Made by a program: the position numbers and the translations under genes
Notes under the pieces: generated by a model
Databases searched by the model: none
What the model was told of the DNA's origin: nothing
Seen by the model: the letters and a program-made list of their open reading frames with translations, nothing else
From: Cypionkella sp.
GTDB lineage: Bacteria; Pseudomonadota; Alphaproteobacteria; Rhodobacterales; Rhodobacteraceae
Reading direction: 5' to 3'
NCBI GenBank assembly: GCA_023255415.1
Contig: JALRIN010000005.1
Coordinates: 39,600 to 103,599 of the forward strand
Length of the DNA stretch: 64,000 nt
Shown here: positions 16,360-23,906 of the stretch, piece by piece
Numbering within the stretch: position 1 is the stretch's first letter
Layout of the letters: every line of letters begins with the position of its first letter

Positions 16360-16734
16360 ATGGCTGACTTGCTTTCCAGCGAAGCACGCACCGCCAATCT
16401 GCCCGGCTTGGGCGAAACCGGCTGGGGGGCGGTGGCGGGGCGTGATGCGATCCGCAAGATCTGGAAGTTTCGCAATTTCTCAGAGGCTTGGGGCTTTATG
16501 ACCCGCGCGGCGCTTGCGGCGGAAAAGCTGAACCATCACCCCGAATGGTCGAACAAATATAATATCGTCGATGTCACCTTGGTGACCCATGATTGCGACG
16601 GCCTGTCGGATCTGGATCTGAAGCTGGCCAGTCTGATGGACAAAGCCGCAGGCCCGGCCGAAGTGATCCGTGATCACTCCGAACCGATTTCCTGTCTGTG
16701 CGAGACCCGCGCCAAGGGGCACGGGCTCGCCTAG
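16360..16734 (+). CDS. Pterin-4-alpha-carbinolamine dehydratase
   Basis: Dehydrates 4a-hydroxytetrahydrobiopterin, the product of aromatic amino acid hydroxylases. The family core is clear: AALAAEKLNHHPEWSNKYN and VDVTLVTHDCDGLSDLDLKLA, with the catalytic histidines in NHHPEW and THD. The ATG at 16360 is chosen because AAAGGAAA precedes it. The protein has 124 residues, about 25 more than the usual 95-100; the extra C-terminal tail includes a Cys-Leu-Cys. No phenylalanine hydroxylase gene is nearby. Confidence 0.88.
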   Translation: MADLLSSEARTANLPGLGETGWGAVAGRDAIRKIWKFRNFSEAWGFMTRAALAAEKLNHHPEWSNKYNIVDVTLVTHDCDGLSDLDLKLASLMDKAAGPAEVIRDHSEPISCLCETRAKGHGLA

Positions 16735-16736
16735 GG

Positions 16737-17225
16737 TTAGATCGCGGCCAGCATCGCCTCGCCACCCGAGATGTCGCATTGACCGGCGTTTTCTTCGGCG
16801 TGCAAAACCTTGACCACACCATCAACCGCATAAAGCGCATAGCGCTTGGAGCGGTCAAAGAAGCCAATCGGCGGCACGGTAAAGTTCATCCCGATGGCCT
16901 TGGTAAAGGCGCTGTCGACATCGCCCAGCATGGTGATGCCGGCCGAAGTTGCCCCCGTGCTGTCGCCCCAAGCCTTCATCACAAAGGCATCATTGACTGA
17001 AACGCAGATCACCTCGTCAACGCCTTTTGCGGCCAGTTTGTCTTGGGTGCGGATAAAGCTTGGCACATGCGCGCTGGTGCAGGTGCCGGTATAGGCCCCG
17101 GGCAAACCAAAGATCACCACTTTGCGGCCCGCCAGCTTGGCGGCCAGCGACACGGATTCCGGGCCATTCGCGCCCATGACCTGAAGTTGTGCGTCCGGCA
17201 GTGTTGCACCTACTGAAATCGTCAT
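16737..17225 (-). CDS. Atypical 2-Cys peroxiredoxin (Prx5/AhpC-TSA family)
   Basis: A 162-residue thiol peroxidase that reduces hydrogen peroxide or organic hydroperoxides in the cytoplasm. The active-site block is LPGAYTGTCTSAHVPSF with the peroxidatic cysteine; a second cysteine lies near the C-terminus in ENAGQCDISGG. GGGGAGATATT precedes the ATG at 17225, and about 80 bp separate it from the divergent flavoprotein gene. The reductant (glutaredoxin, thioredoxin or glutathione) cannot be told. Confidence 0.92.
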   Translation of the reverse strand: MTISVGATLPDAQLQVMGANGPESVSLAAKLAGRKVVIFGLPGAYTGTCTSAHVPSFIRTQDKLAAKGVDEVICVSVNDAFVMKAWGDSTGATSAGITMLGDVDSAFTKAIGMNFTVPPIGFFDRSKRYALYAVDGVVKVLHAEENAGQCDISGGEAMLAAI

Positions 17226-17305
17226 AATATCTCCCCTTCGCGTTGCGTTTTCTTGCTGTGCAGATATAGGCTTTGCAACAGACATCGACCAGAGGGGTTG
17301 GCAAA

Positions 17306-18511
17306 ATGGACGTAGTTGTGATCGGCGCGGGTCAAGCGGGGGCGGCGGTTGCGGCCAAACTGCGGGCTTTGGGTCACGACGGGTCTATCACCTTGATCGG
17401 CGAAGAAACCGCGCCGCCCTATCAGCGCCCGCCCTTGTCAAAAGCCTATTTGCTGGGGCAGATGGAGGCTGAACGGCTGTGGCTGCGGGGGCCCGAGTTT
17501 TACGCCGACAACGCGATTGATCTGCGCTTGGGTCATCCTGTGCAAGCAATTGATCCGGTGAAGAAAACCGTGACAGTCGGGCTTGAGACTCTGACCTATG
17601 ATCAGCTGGTTCTGGCCACAGGATCCATCCCGCGTCGGTTGCCAGCGGCGATTGGCGGTGGCTTGGACGGCGTCTTTACCGTGCGCAGCCTGGCCGATGT
17701 TGATGTAATGCAGCCCGAATTTGTGGCTGGGCGGCGGCTGATCATCGTGGGCGGCGGCTATATTGGGCTGGAGGCTGCCGCAGTGGCCGCCAAGCTGGGG
17801 CTGGATGTTACGGTTTTAGAGATGGCGCCGCGGATTTTGCAGCGCGTCGCCTCGCCCGAGACCAGCGCCTATTTCCGCGACCTGCATCAGGCGCATGGAG
17901 TGAAAATCCTTGAGGCAACCGGGCTTGACCGCCTGCTGGGCGAGGTCAGGGTGACGGGGGCGCGTCTGACCGATGGCCGCGAATTGCCTGCCGATTTTGT
18001 CATCGTCGGCGTCGGAATCATGCCTGCAACCGCGCTTGCCGAACAGGCTGGACTGGAGATTGACAATGGCATCAAAACCGGCGCTTTGGGCCGCACCTCT
18101 GATCCGTCGATCTGGGCGGCGGGCGATTGCGCCAGCTTTCCGCATGGCGCCGGGCGGCTGCGCTTGGAATCTGTGGGCAATGCGATTGATCAGGCCGAAG
18201 CGGTGGCCGAAAACATCCTGGGCGCGAACCAGCCCTATGTTGCGAAACCGTGGTTTTGGTCGGATCAATATGACTGCAAGCTGCAAATCGCAGGGCTGAA
18301 CACGGGCTATGACAGCATCGTGACGCGCGGGCCGGAAGGGGCGTCGGTGTCGTTCTGGTATTATTGCGGCGATCAGCTTTTGGCCGTCGATGCCATGAAT
18401 GATCCGCGCGCCTATATGGTGGGCAAGCGCTTGATCGAAGCCGGCAAATCTCCCAGCAAGGCCATGGTCGCGGACCCAAACCTTGCGCTGAAAAGCCTGC
18501 TGACCGCATGA
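17306..18511 (+). CDS. FAD-dependent ferredoxin/rubredoxin reductase
   Basis: A 401-residue NAD(P)H:ferredoxin-type reductase of the BphA4/putidaredoxin-reductase group. The N-terminal FAD motif is VVIGAGQAGAAVAAKL, followed by PPYQRPPLSKAYL, the ATGS segment, the NAD(P)H motif IIVGGGYIGLEAAAVAAKLG, and the C-terminal FAD motif IWAAGDCASFP. It passes electrons to a ferredoxin that serves an oxygenase or P450; no such partner is in the window. The ATG at 17306 gives the family length. The stop overlaps the rsmD start by 4 bp. Confidence 0.9.
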   Translation: MDVVVIGAGQAGAAVAAKLRALGHDGSITLIGEETAPPYQRPPLSKAYLLGQMEAERLWLRGPEFYADNAIDLRLGHPVQAIDPVKKTVTVGLETLTYDQLVLATGSIPRRLPAAIGGGLDGVFTVRSLADVDVMQPEFVAGRRLIIVGGGYIGLEAAAVAAKLGLDVTVLEMAPRILQRVASPETSAYFRDLHQAHGVKILEATGLDRLLGEVRVTGARLTDGRELPADFVIVGVGIMPATALAEQAGLEIDNGIKTGALGRTSDPSIWAAGDCASFPHGAGRLRLESVGNAIDQAEAVAENILGANQPYVAKPWFWSDQYDCKLQIAGLNTGYDSIVTRGPEGASVSFWYYCGDQLLAVDAMNDPRAYMVGKRLIEAGKSPSKAMVADPNLALKSLLTA

Positions 18512-19065
18512 GGATTATCGGCGGCACGGCGCGGGGGTTGCACCTAAGCCCGCTTGGCGAAGGCGATGCAGCGGCGCATTTGCGTCCCACTTCGGACCGC
18601 GTGCGCGAGTCGATCTTTAATCTGCTGATCAATGGCGGCTACGGCAACCCCTTGCGCGGCGCGCGGGTGTTGGATGTCTTTGCAGGCACCGGCGCGCTTG
18701 GGCTAGAGGCGCTGTCACGCGGCGCGGCCGAGGCGGTTTTCATTGAAAACGGCGCAACCTCGACTGCCATTCTAAAGCGCAACATCGCGCTGATGCGGGC
18801 AGAGCCGCGCTGCGAGATCTTGCGGCGCGATGCCCTGAAACCGGGGATCAATCCGGGTGCGGCGTTTGACGTGGTGTTTCTGGACCCGCCCTATGGCAAG
18901 GCGATGGGCGAGGCGGCTTTGCAGGCGCTGCGACCGTGGCTTGCCGCCGAGGCGCTTGTGATCTGGGAAGAAAACCTAAAACCAGCGACGCCCGACGGGT
19001 TTATACAGCTGGATCAGCGCAAATATGGCGATACTTTGGTGACGATCCTGAGGGCCGAGCCATGA
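18508..19065 (+). CDS. rsmD: 16S rRNA (guanine966-N2)-methyltransferase
   Basis: A 185-residue SAM-dependent methyltransferase acting on the 30S subunit. It shows MRIIGGTARGLHL at the N-terminus, RPTSDRVRESIFNLL, the SAM loop VLDVFAGTGALGLEALSRGA and the catalytic NPPY-like motif FLDPPYGKAMGE. It is coupled by ATGA overlaps to the reductase upstream and the HAD phosphatase downstream. Confidence 0.94.
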   Translation: MRIIGGTARGLHLSPLGEGDAAAHLRPTSDRVRESIFNLLINGGYGNPLRGARVLDVFAGTGALGLEALSRGAAEAVFIENGATSTAILKRNIALMRAEPRCEILRRDALKPGINPGAAFDVVFLDPPYGKAMGEAALQALRPWLAAEALVIWEENLKPATPDGFIQLDQRKYGDTLVTILRAEP

Positions 19066-19706
19066 CCCCTTCGGCTGTGCTGTTTGATTGCGACGGCGTG
19101 GTGGTGGACAGCGAAGGGCAGACCTTTGCCCTGCTGGGCGCGGAATTGGCGGGCTATGGTCTGCATCTGACGCGGGCGCAGATGGAGCAGCTGTTTCTGG
19201 GCGGCACCATTCAGGGTGTGTTTGACGCCGCGCGCGCATTAGGGGCCAATCTGCCTGCGGGCTGGGTGGCGGATTTTTACGAAAAAATCTATGCAGATCT
19301 GGCACTTGGCACCAATCTGATCGACGGAATCGAGGCGGTGCTGGACGCGCTGGACGCAAGCGGCGTGCCCTATGCTATCGGCTCGAATGGGTCAGAGGCC
19401 AAGATGGCGGTGACGCTGGGCCAACATCCGCAGCTTTTGGCGCGCTTTGGTGGCCATGTCTATTCGGGCCAAAGCCTTGGCAAACCCAAACCTGCGCCTG
19501 ATCTTTACCTTTACGCCGCAGCCCAGCTTGGCGCCGATCCTGCCCACGCGGTTGTGATCGAAGACAGCCCAAACGGGGCGATGGCAGCGCGTGCGGCGGG
19601 GATGCGCTGCTTTGGATATGCGCCACATGGCAATGCAGCCTTAGCGGCGGTCGGCGCAGACCTGTTCAGCGAAATGAAAGACCTGGCCGCACTGTTGCGG
19701 CTTTAG
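19062..19706 (+). CDS. HAD-superfamily hydrolase (phosphoglycolate/phosphoglucomutase-like)
   Basis: A 214-residue HAD phosphatase with motif I FDCDGVVVDSE, the motif II region IGSNGSEAK, and motifs III/IV GKPKPAPDLYL and VVIEDSPNGAMAA. The cap domain lies between residues about 18 and 85. Substrate is unknown; the family includes phosphatases for sugar phosphates. The ATG at 19062 overlaps the rsmD stop, and the 3' end overlaps the convergent map gene by 4 bp. Confidence 0.88.
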   Translation: MTPSAVLFDCDGVVVDSEGQTFALLGAELAGYGLHLTRAQMEQLFLGGTIQGVFDAARALGANLPAGWVADFYEKIYADLALGTNLIDGIEAVLDALDASGVPYAIGSNGSEAKMAVTLGQHPQLLARFGGHVYSGQSLGKPKPAPDLYLYAAAQLGADPAHAVVIEDSPNGAMAARAAGMRCFGYAPHGNAALAAVGADLFSEMKDLAALLRL

Positions 19707-20512
19707 CCATAGGTCGGATGGAACTTGCCTGCGGGCGAAAGCGTAAAGATCTCGCAGCCCGTGGCCGTCACACCGACAGAATGTTCAAACTGCGCGGACA
19801 GCGATTTATCGCGGGTCACGGCGGTCCAGTCATCGGCCAAAACCTTGGTTTCCGGGCGGCCAAGGTTCACCATCGGCTCGATGGTGAAAAACATCCCCTC
19901 TTCCAAGACCTCGCGGGCATTGGCGCGGCCATAGTGCAGCACGTTTGGCGGCGCGTGGAACACCCGACCCAGCCCATGGCCGCAGAAATCGCGCACCACC
20001 GACATGCGGTTGGACTCGACATAAGACTGAATGGCAAAGCCGATGTCGCCAAAGGTATTGCCCGGCTTCACCGCCGCAATGCCGCGCATCAGCGCCTCGT
20101 GGGTGACTTCGATCAGCCGTTCGGCCTTGCGCGGGGCATTGCCTGCAACATACATCCGGCTGGTGTCGCCAAACCAACCCTCGACGATCACCGTCACGTC
20201 AATGTTCAGAATATCACCATCTGCCAGGATCTTAGCGCCCGGAATGCCATGACAGACGACATGGTTGACCGAGATGCAGGAGGCGTGCTGATAGCCCTTA
20301 TAGCCGATGGTGGCCGAGGTAACGCCGCGCCGGACGATCTCTTCGCGGATGAAATCATCAATGGTTGCAGTCGAGACCCCGACTTTGACGTAATCAATCG
20401 CCATGTCCAGAATTTCAGCGGCGATCCGACCTGCTTCGCGCATGCCTGCAAAATCTGCATCCTCATAGATGCGAATGCCATCTTTTGTCACTCGACCACG
20501 GATATCTTCCAC
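19703..20512 (-). CDS. map: Methionine aminopeptidase, type I
   Basis: A 269-residue metalloprotease removing initiator methionine. Key elements are SVNHVVCHGIPG, the metal ligands in GDILNIDVTVIVEGWFGDTSRMY, the histidine of GHGLGRVFHAPPNV, and the glutamates of FTIEPMVNLG and QFEHSVGVT. The start is GTG at 20512, with GGAGGG seven bases upstream. The zinc-finger extension of eukaryotic forms is absent, as expected. Confidence 0.96.
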   Translation of the reverse strand: MEDIRGRVTKDGIRIYEDADFAGMREAGRIAAEILDMAIDYVKVGVSTATIDDFIREEIVRRGVTSATIGYKGYQHASCISVNHVVCHGIPGAKILADGDILNIDVTVIVEGWFGDTSRMYVAGNAPRKAERLIEVTHEALMRGIAAVKPGNTFGDIGFAIQSYVESNRMSVVRDFCGHGLGRVFHAPPNVLHYGRANAREVLEEGMFFTIEPMVNLGRPETKVLADDWTAVTRDKSLSAQFEHSVGVTATGCEIFTLSPAGKFHPTYG

Positions 20513-20660
20513 GCGCTAGCCCTCCGGTTTCGTCCTAGATAGGACAAGCCGCGCGGCAACGCCAGACCCAGGCGGCAATCTGCCGGCAGTTGGCGAAGCG
20601 TCGGGGGTTTGAAAGCGCCCTTTCGCGCCCTATACCAGTTTTAACCCAGTGGAGAACACC

Positions 20661-21383
20661 ATGCCCAACCCAACCGCCGCCATGCTTGTGATCGGGGACG
20701 AGATCCTGTCAGGACGCACACGCGATTCCAATATGCACTTTATCGCCAATGCGCTGACCGCGCGGGGCATTGATCTGGCCGAGGTGCGCATTGTCGCCGA
20801 TGTCCATGCCGAGATTGTCGCGGCAGTGCAGGCGCTTTCGGCAAAATATGATCATCTGTTCACTTCGGGAGGCATTGGCCCGACGCATGATGACATCACT
20901 GCCGATGCTGTGGCTGCGGCCTTTGGCGTGGGCATCAGCCACCGCGCTGATGCGATGGAACTTTTAGGTGCGCATTATGCCCGCCAAGGCATGGAGTTTA
21001 ACGCTGCCCGCCAGCGGATGGCGCGGATCCCAGATGGAGCTGTATTGATCGAAAACCCGGTGTCGGTCGCGCCGGGGTTTAGCCTTGGCAATTGCCATGT
21101 GATGGCGGGGGTGCCCAAGGTGTTCGAGGCCATGGTCGCCTCGGTTTTGCCGTTGCTGACCGGCGGCGCGCCTTTGGTGACGCAAAACCTGCGGCTGATG
21201 CTGGGCGAAGGCACGGTGGCCGAAGGCTTTGGCGCTTTGGCGGCAGAGTATCCTGATCTGTCGATGGGCTCTTATCCTTTCACCCAAGATGGGGCTTACG
21301 GCACCAATCTGGTGATCCGGGGCGCCGATGGCGCGCAGGTTGCCACCGCCATGGCGCGACTGACGGCGATGTTTGCGCCATGA
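20661..21383 (+). CDS. Molybdopterin-binding (CinA N-terminal/MoaB-like) domain protein
   Basis: A 240-residue protein with the MoCF_biosynth domain found at the N-terminus of CinA: AMLVIGDEILSGRTRDSN, FTSGGIGPTHDDITADAVAAAFG and VMAGVPKVFEAM. It lacks the C-terminal nicotinamide-nucleotide amidase domain of full CinA. ATG 20661 is preferred to a GTG 12 bp upstream because GGAG lies seven bases before it. Members are annotated as competence/damage-inducible protein A; the actual activity (perhaps ADP-ribose pyrophosphatase-like) is uncertain. Confidence 0.87.
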   Translation: MPNPTAAMLVIGDEILSGRTRDSNMHFIANALTARGIDLAEVRIVADVHAEIVAAVQALSAKYDHLFTSGGIGPTHDDITADAVAAAFGVGISHRADAMELLGAHYARQGMEFNAARQRMARIPDGAVLIENPVSVAPGFSLGNCHVMAGVPKVFEAMVASVLPLLTGGAPLVTQNLRLMLGEGTVAEGFGALAAEYPDLSMGSYPFTQDGAYGTNLVIRGADGAQVATAMARLTAMFAP

Positions 21384-22087
21384 GTTTTGATCTGCGCGGG
21401 GTGATGGAGGCGACTTGGCCTGCGGCCCGCACGCAGGCGGTGGAGCCATGGCTGATCCGCGAGGGGCAAGGCGGCGGGCAACGGGTGATGGCAACCTCAC
21501 CGCGCCCAGGCTGGACGGTGCAAGACATTCCGCTGGCCGAGGCCGCGATGCAGGCGCTGGGCCAGCCGTTGATTTTTGTGATCTATCCGGCTGAAGAGGC
21601 GCTGGATGCAGCACTTGCGGCGCAGGGCTATCGCCTGGTCGATCCGGTTGTCTGCTACGCGGCCAAGATCACAGATCTGGCGCTGCCGCCGCCCGATTAT
21701 ATGACCACCTTTCCGCATTGGCCGCCGATGGCGATTGCCGAAACCCTGTGGCAAGAGGGCGGCATTGGCCCTGCGCGCGTGGCGGTGATGGCGCGGGCAA
21801 AGGCACCCAAGGTGGCGATTTTGGGCCGTGCCAATGACCGCGCGGCAGGCGTGGCCTTTGTCGCCCTGCATGAGGGCACCGCGATGCTGCACGCGCTAGA
21901 GGTCACACCCGCCCAGCGTCGGCAGGGTGCCGCCAACAATATCTTGCGGGCCGCGGTGAAATGGGCACAAGATAATGGCGCGCATAGCTTTTCCTTGGTG
22001 GTGACCGAAGCCAATACAGCTGCACGCGCGCTTTATACTTCTCTTGGTTTAGAGCTTGTGGGACAGTATCATTATCGTCGGAAATAA
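21380..22087 (+). CDS. GNAT-family N-acetyltransferase
   Basis: A 235-residue protein whose C-terminal half is a GNAT domain: LHALEVTPAQRRQGAANNILRAAVKWAQDNG is the acetyl-CoA loop (R/Q-x-x-G-A form) and NTAARALYTSLGLELVGQYHY is the terminal motif B. The N-terminal ~120 residues (GWTVQDIPLAEAAMQALGQPLIFVIYP) look like a degenerate first GNAT half. It overlaps the preceding gene by ATGA. The acceptor substrate is unknown. Confidence 0.82.
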   Translation: MSFDLRGVMEATWPAARTQAVEPWLIREGQGGGQRVMATSPRPGWTVQDIPLAEAAMQALGQPLIFVIYPAEEALDAALAAQGYRLVDPVVCYAAKITDLALPPPDYMTTFPHWPPMAIAETLWQEGGIGPARVAVMARAKAPKVAILGRANDRAAGVAFVALHEGTAMLHALEVTPAQRRQGAANNILRAAVKWAQDNGAHSFSLVVTEANTAARALYTSLGLELVGQYHYRRK

Positions 22088-22107
22088 CCCTTCAAGGGGC
22101 CGAGCAG

Positions 22108-23025
22108 GTGTTTGTGCGGTTAGATAAAACTGTTTTCCTTGGCCTGGCGCTTTTGGGCGCAATGGTGCATCCGCTTTGGGCGGAGCCCGATCTGGTTTTG
22201 ACCTTTCCAGCCGCCGCCGAACAGACAGCCGAAAGCCACGAGATCGGCAGCTTCGCGCTTGCCTCTGGCGCTTTTGTCGCAGGAAAAGCCGCGATGGTAC
22301 AGGGGGTGGGGCAGCTGCGGCAAGTGGCGTGGCGGCTTGCGATTGCGCGCCCAGCAACCAAGGATCTGATGCAGGATTTGACGCTGCAGGTGGTGCAAGC
22401 CGGCTATCAACCGATCTTCGAGTGCAGTGATCAGGCCTGTGGTGGTTTCGATTTTCGGTTTTATATCAAAACTTTGCCGGAACCCGCCTTGCATATTGAT
22501 CTGGGCGATTTCCGCTATCTTTTGGCGCAGCGGCAGGGTCAGGCGGGGCTGGACTATGCCAGTCTTTTGGTCTCGCGCGGGGCAGAGGCGGGCTTTGTGC
22601 AACTGACCCTCGCGGACAGTGCGGCCCCACCGCCTGTTGACGCGCAAAGCAATCTGGCACTTGCCTTGACGGCGGCGCAAAAGGTGGTGCTAGAGGATCT
22701 GGATTTCCCCGCAGGCTCGGCCAGTCTTGCGCCAGGCGATTACGCCAGCCTGCGCGATTTGGCGGCTTGGTTGCAGGCAGATCCCAAACGGCGGGTGACT
22801 TTGATCGGTCATACCGATGCCACGGGATCGCTTTCTGGCAATATTGCGCTGTCAAAAAAGCGTGCTGCCAGCGTGCAGGCGCTGCTGCTGGCAAAATTTG
22901 ACCTAAAGCCAGAGCAGGTCGATTTCGACGGGCTGGGCCCCGCCGCACCGCGCGCTGACGACGCCACCGCAGCTGGCCGCGCGCTGAACCGGCGGGTCGA
23001 GGTCGTGGTTTCGCCGCAAGGTTAA
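22108..23025 (+). CDS. OmpA-family protein
   Basis: A 305-residue exported protein: a signal peptide (residues 1-25, ending LWA-EP), a family-specific middle, and a C-terminal OmpA peptidoglycan-binding domain (about 195-300) with DFPAGSASLAPGDYASL, TLIGHTDATGSLSGNIALSKKRA and a final NRRVEVVV. It probably anchors the outer membrane to the wall. Two cysteines in FECSDQACGG may form a disulphide. GTG at 22108 is used as the start; a second GTG 6 bp on is possible. Confidence 0.86.
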   Translation: MFVRLDKTVFLGLALLGAMVHPLWAEPDLVLTFPAAAEQTAESHEIGSFALASGAFVAGKAAMVQGVGQLRQVAWRLAIARPATKDLMQDLTLQVVQAGYQPIFECSDQACGGFDFRFYIKTLPEPALHIDLGDFRYLLAQRQGQAGLDYASLLVSRGAEAGFVQLTLADSAAPPPVDAQSNLALALTAAQKVVLEDLDFPAGSASLAPGDYASLRDLAAWLQADPKRRVTLIGHTDATGSLSGNIALSKKRAASVQALLLAKFDLKPEQVDFDGLGPAAPRADDATAAGRALNRRVEVVVSPQG

Positions 23026-23117
23026 CAGGATGTGAACGGCGCGGCGGCAGCCATAACTGATTTTTGACGCCCCGCCGCGATGCTTTTGATCCAAACAGCC
23101 CATGCCGGAGCGCCAAA

Positions 23118-23906
23118 ATGGATCAAACCCCTCGCCTTGCCCTGCCCTATATCGCGCCCTCGCAGGCGCAAAAACACGTCCCCCATAACGAGGCGCTGCG
23201 ACAGTTGGATGCGGTGGTGCAATTGGTGCTGCAAACTGCCAGTGCAGAGACCCCGCCCGCATTGCCCGCTGATGGGCAAGTTTGGGCTTTGGGCGCAGCC
23301 CCTGTCGGCGATTGGGCCGGACAGGCGGGCAAACTGGCGGTTTGGGCAGACCCCGCTTGGCAGTTCGTGGCACCGCAATCAGGCTGGCGGGCTTGGGATC
23401 TGACGACTTCGGCTTTGGTCTATTGCGACGGCGCGCAGTGGCTGGCCGTGCCTGCAAGCCTTGGCACGCCGGCCAGTCTTGGCATCAATGCCAGCGCCGA
23501 TACCACAAACCGTTTGGTGGTGGCCAGTGATGCCAGCCTGTTCACCCATGACGGCGCGGGCCATCAGATCAAGATCAACAAGGCAAACGCCAGCGACACC
23601 GCAAGTCTGCTTTATCAAAGCGGCTGGGCGGGGCGTGCCGAAATGGGGCTGAGCGGCAGCGACGATTTTGCCATCAAGGTCAGCGCCAATGGCAGCGATT
23701 GGCTGGCTGCGCTGGTGATCGACAAGGCGACGGGGCACGCGGGCTTTGGCACCTATGCCCCCGCCCGCGCGGTGCATATTGCAAGCGTGCTGCGGCTTGA
23801 ACCCTCGGCGGCACCTGCAAATCCTGCGGCGGGCGATATTTACTATGACAGCACCAGCAATAAGCTGCGCTGCCATGATGGCACGCTTTGGCACGACCTA
23901 TTCTAG
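23118..23906 (+). CDS. DUF2793 domain protein (phage-tail-associated family)
   Basis: A 262-residue protein whose first ~110 residues match the DUF2793 pattern: TPRLALPYIAPSQAQKHVPHNEALRQLDAVVQ and VYCDGAQWLAVP. The C-terminal part (repetitive N-A-S-D segments, then a short YYDSTSNKLRCHDGTLWHDLF end) resembles tail-fibre-like proteins. Such proteins are found near prophages and gene-transfer-agent genes, but no other phage gene is here. The ATG at 23118 has GGAG eight bases upstream. Its 3' end overlaps dxs by 9 bp. Confidence 0.8.
   Translation: MDQTPRLALPYIAPSQAQKHVPHNEALRQLDAVVQLVLQTASAETPPALPADGQVWALGAAPVGDWAGQAGKLAVWADPAWQFVAPQSGWRAWDLTTSALVYCDGAQWLAVPASLGTPASLGINASADTTNRLVVASDASLFTHDGAGHQIKINKANASDTASLLYQSGWAGRAEMGLSGSDDFAIKVSANGSDWLAALVIDKATGHAGFGTYAPARAVHIASVLRLEPSAAPANPAAGDIYYDSTSNKLRCHDGTLWHDLF

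Noticed and set aside
23118..23906. Prophage or gene-transfer-agent cluster
   Set aside because: Only one tail-like DUF2793 gene is present; its neighbours are ordinary chromosomal genes.
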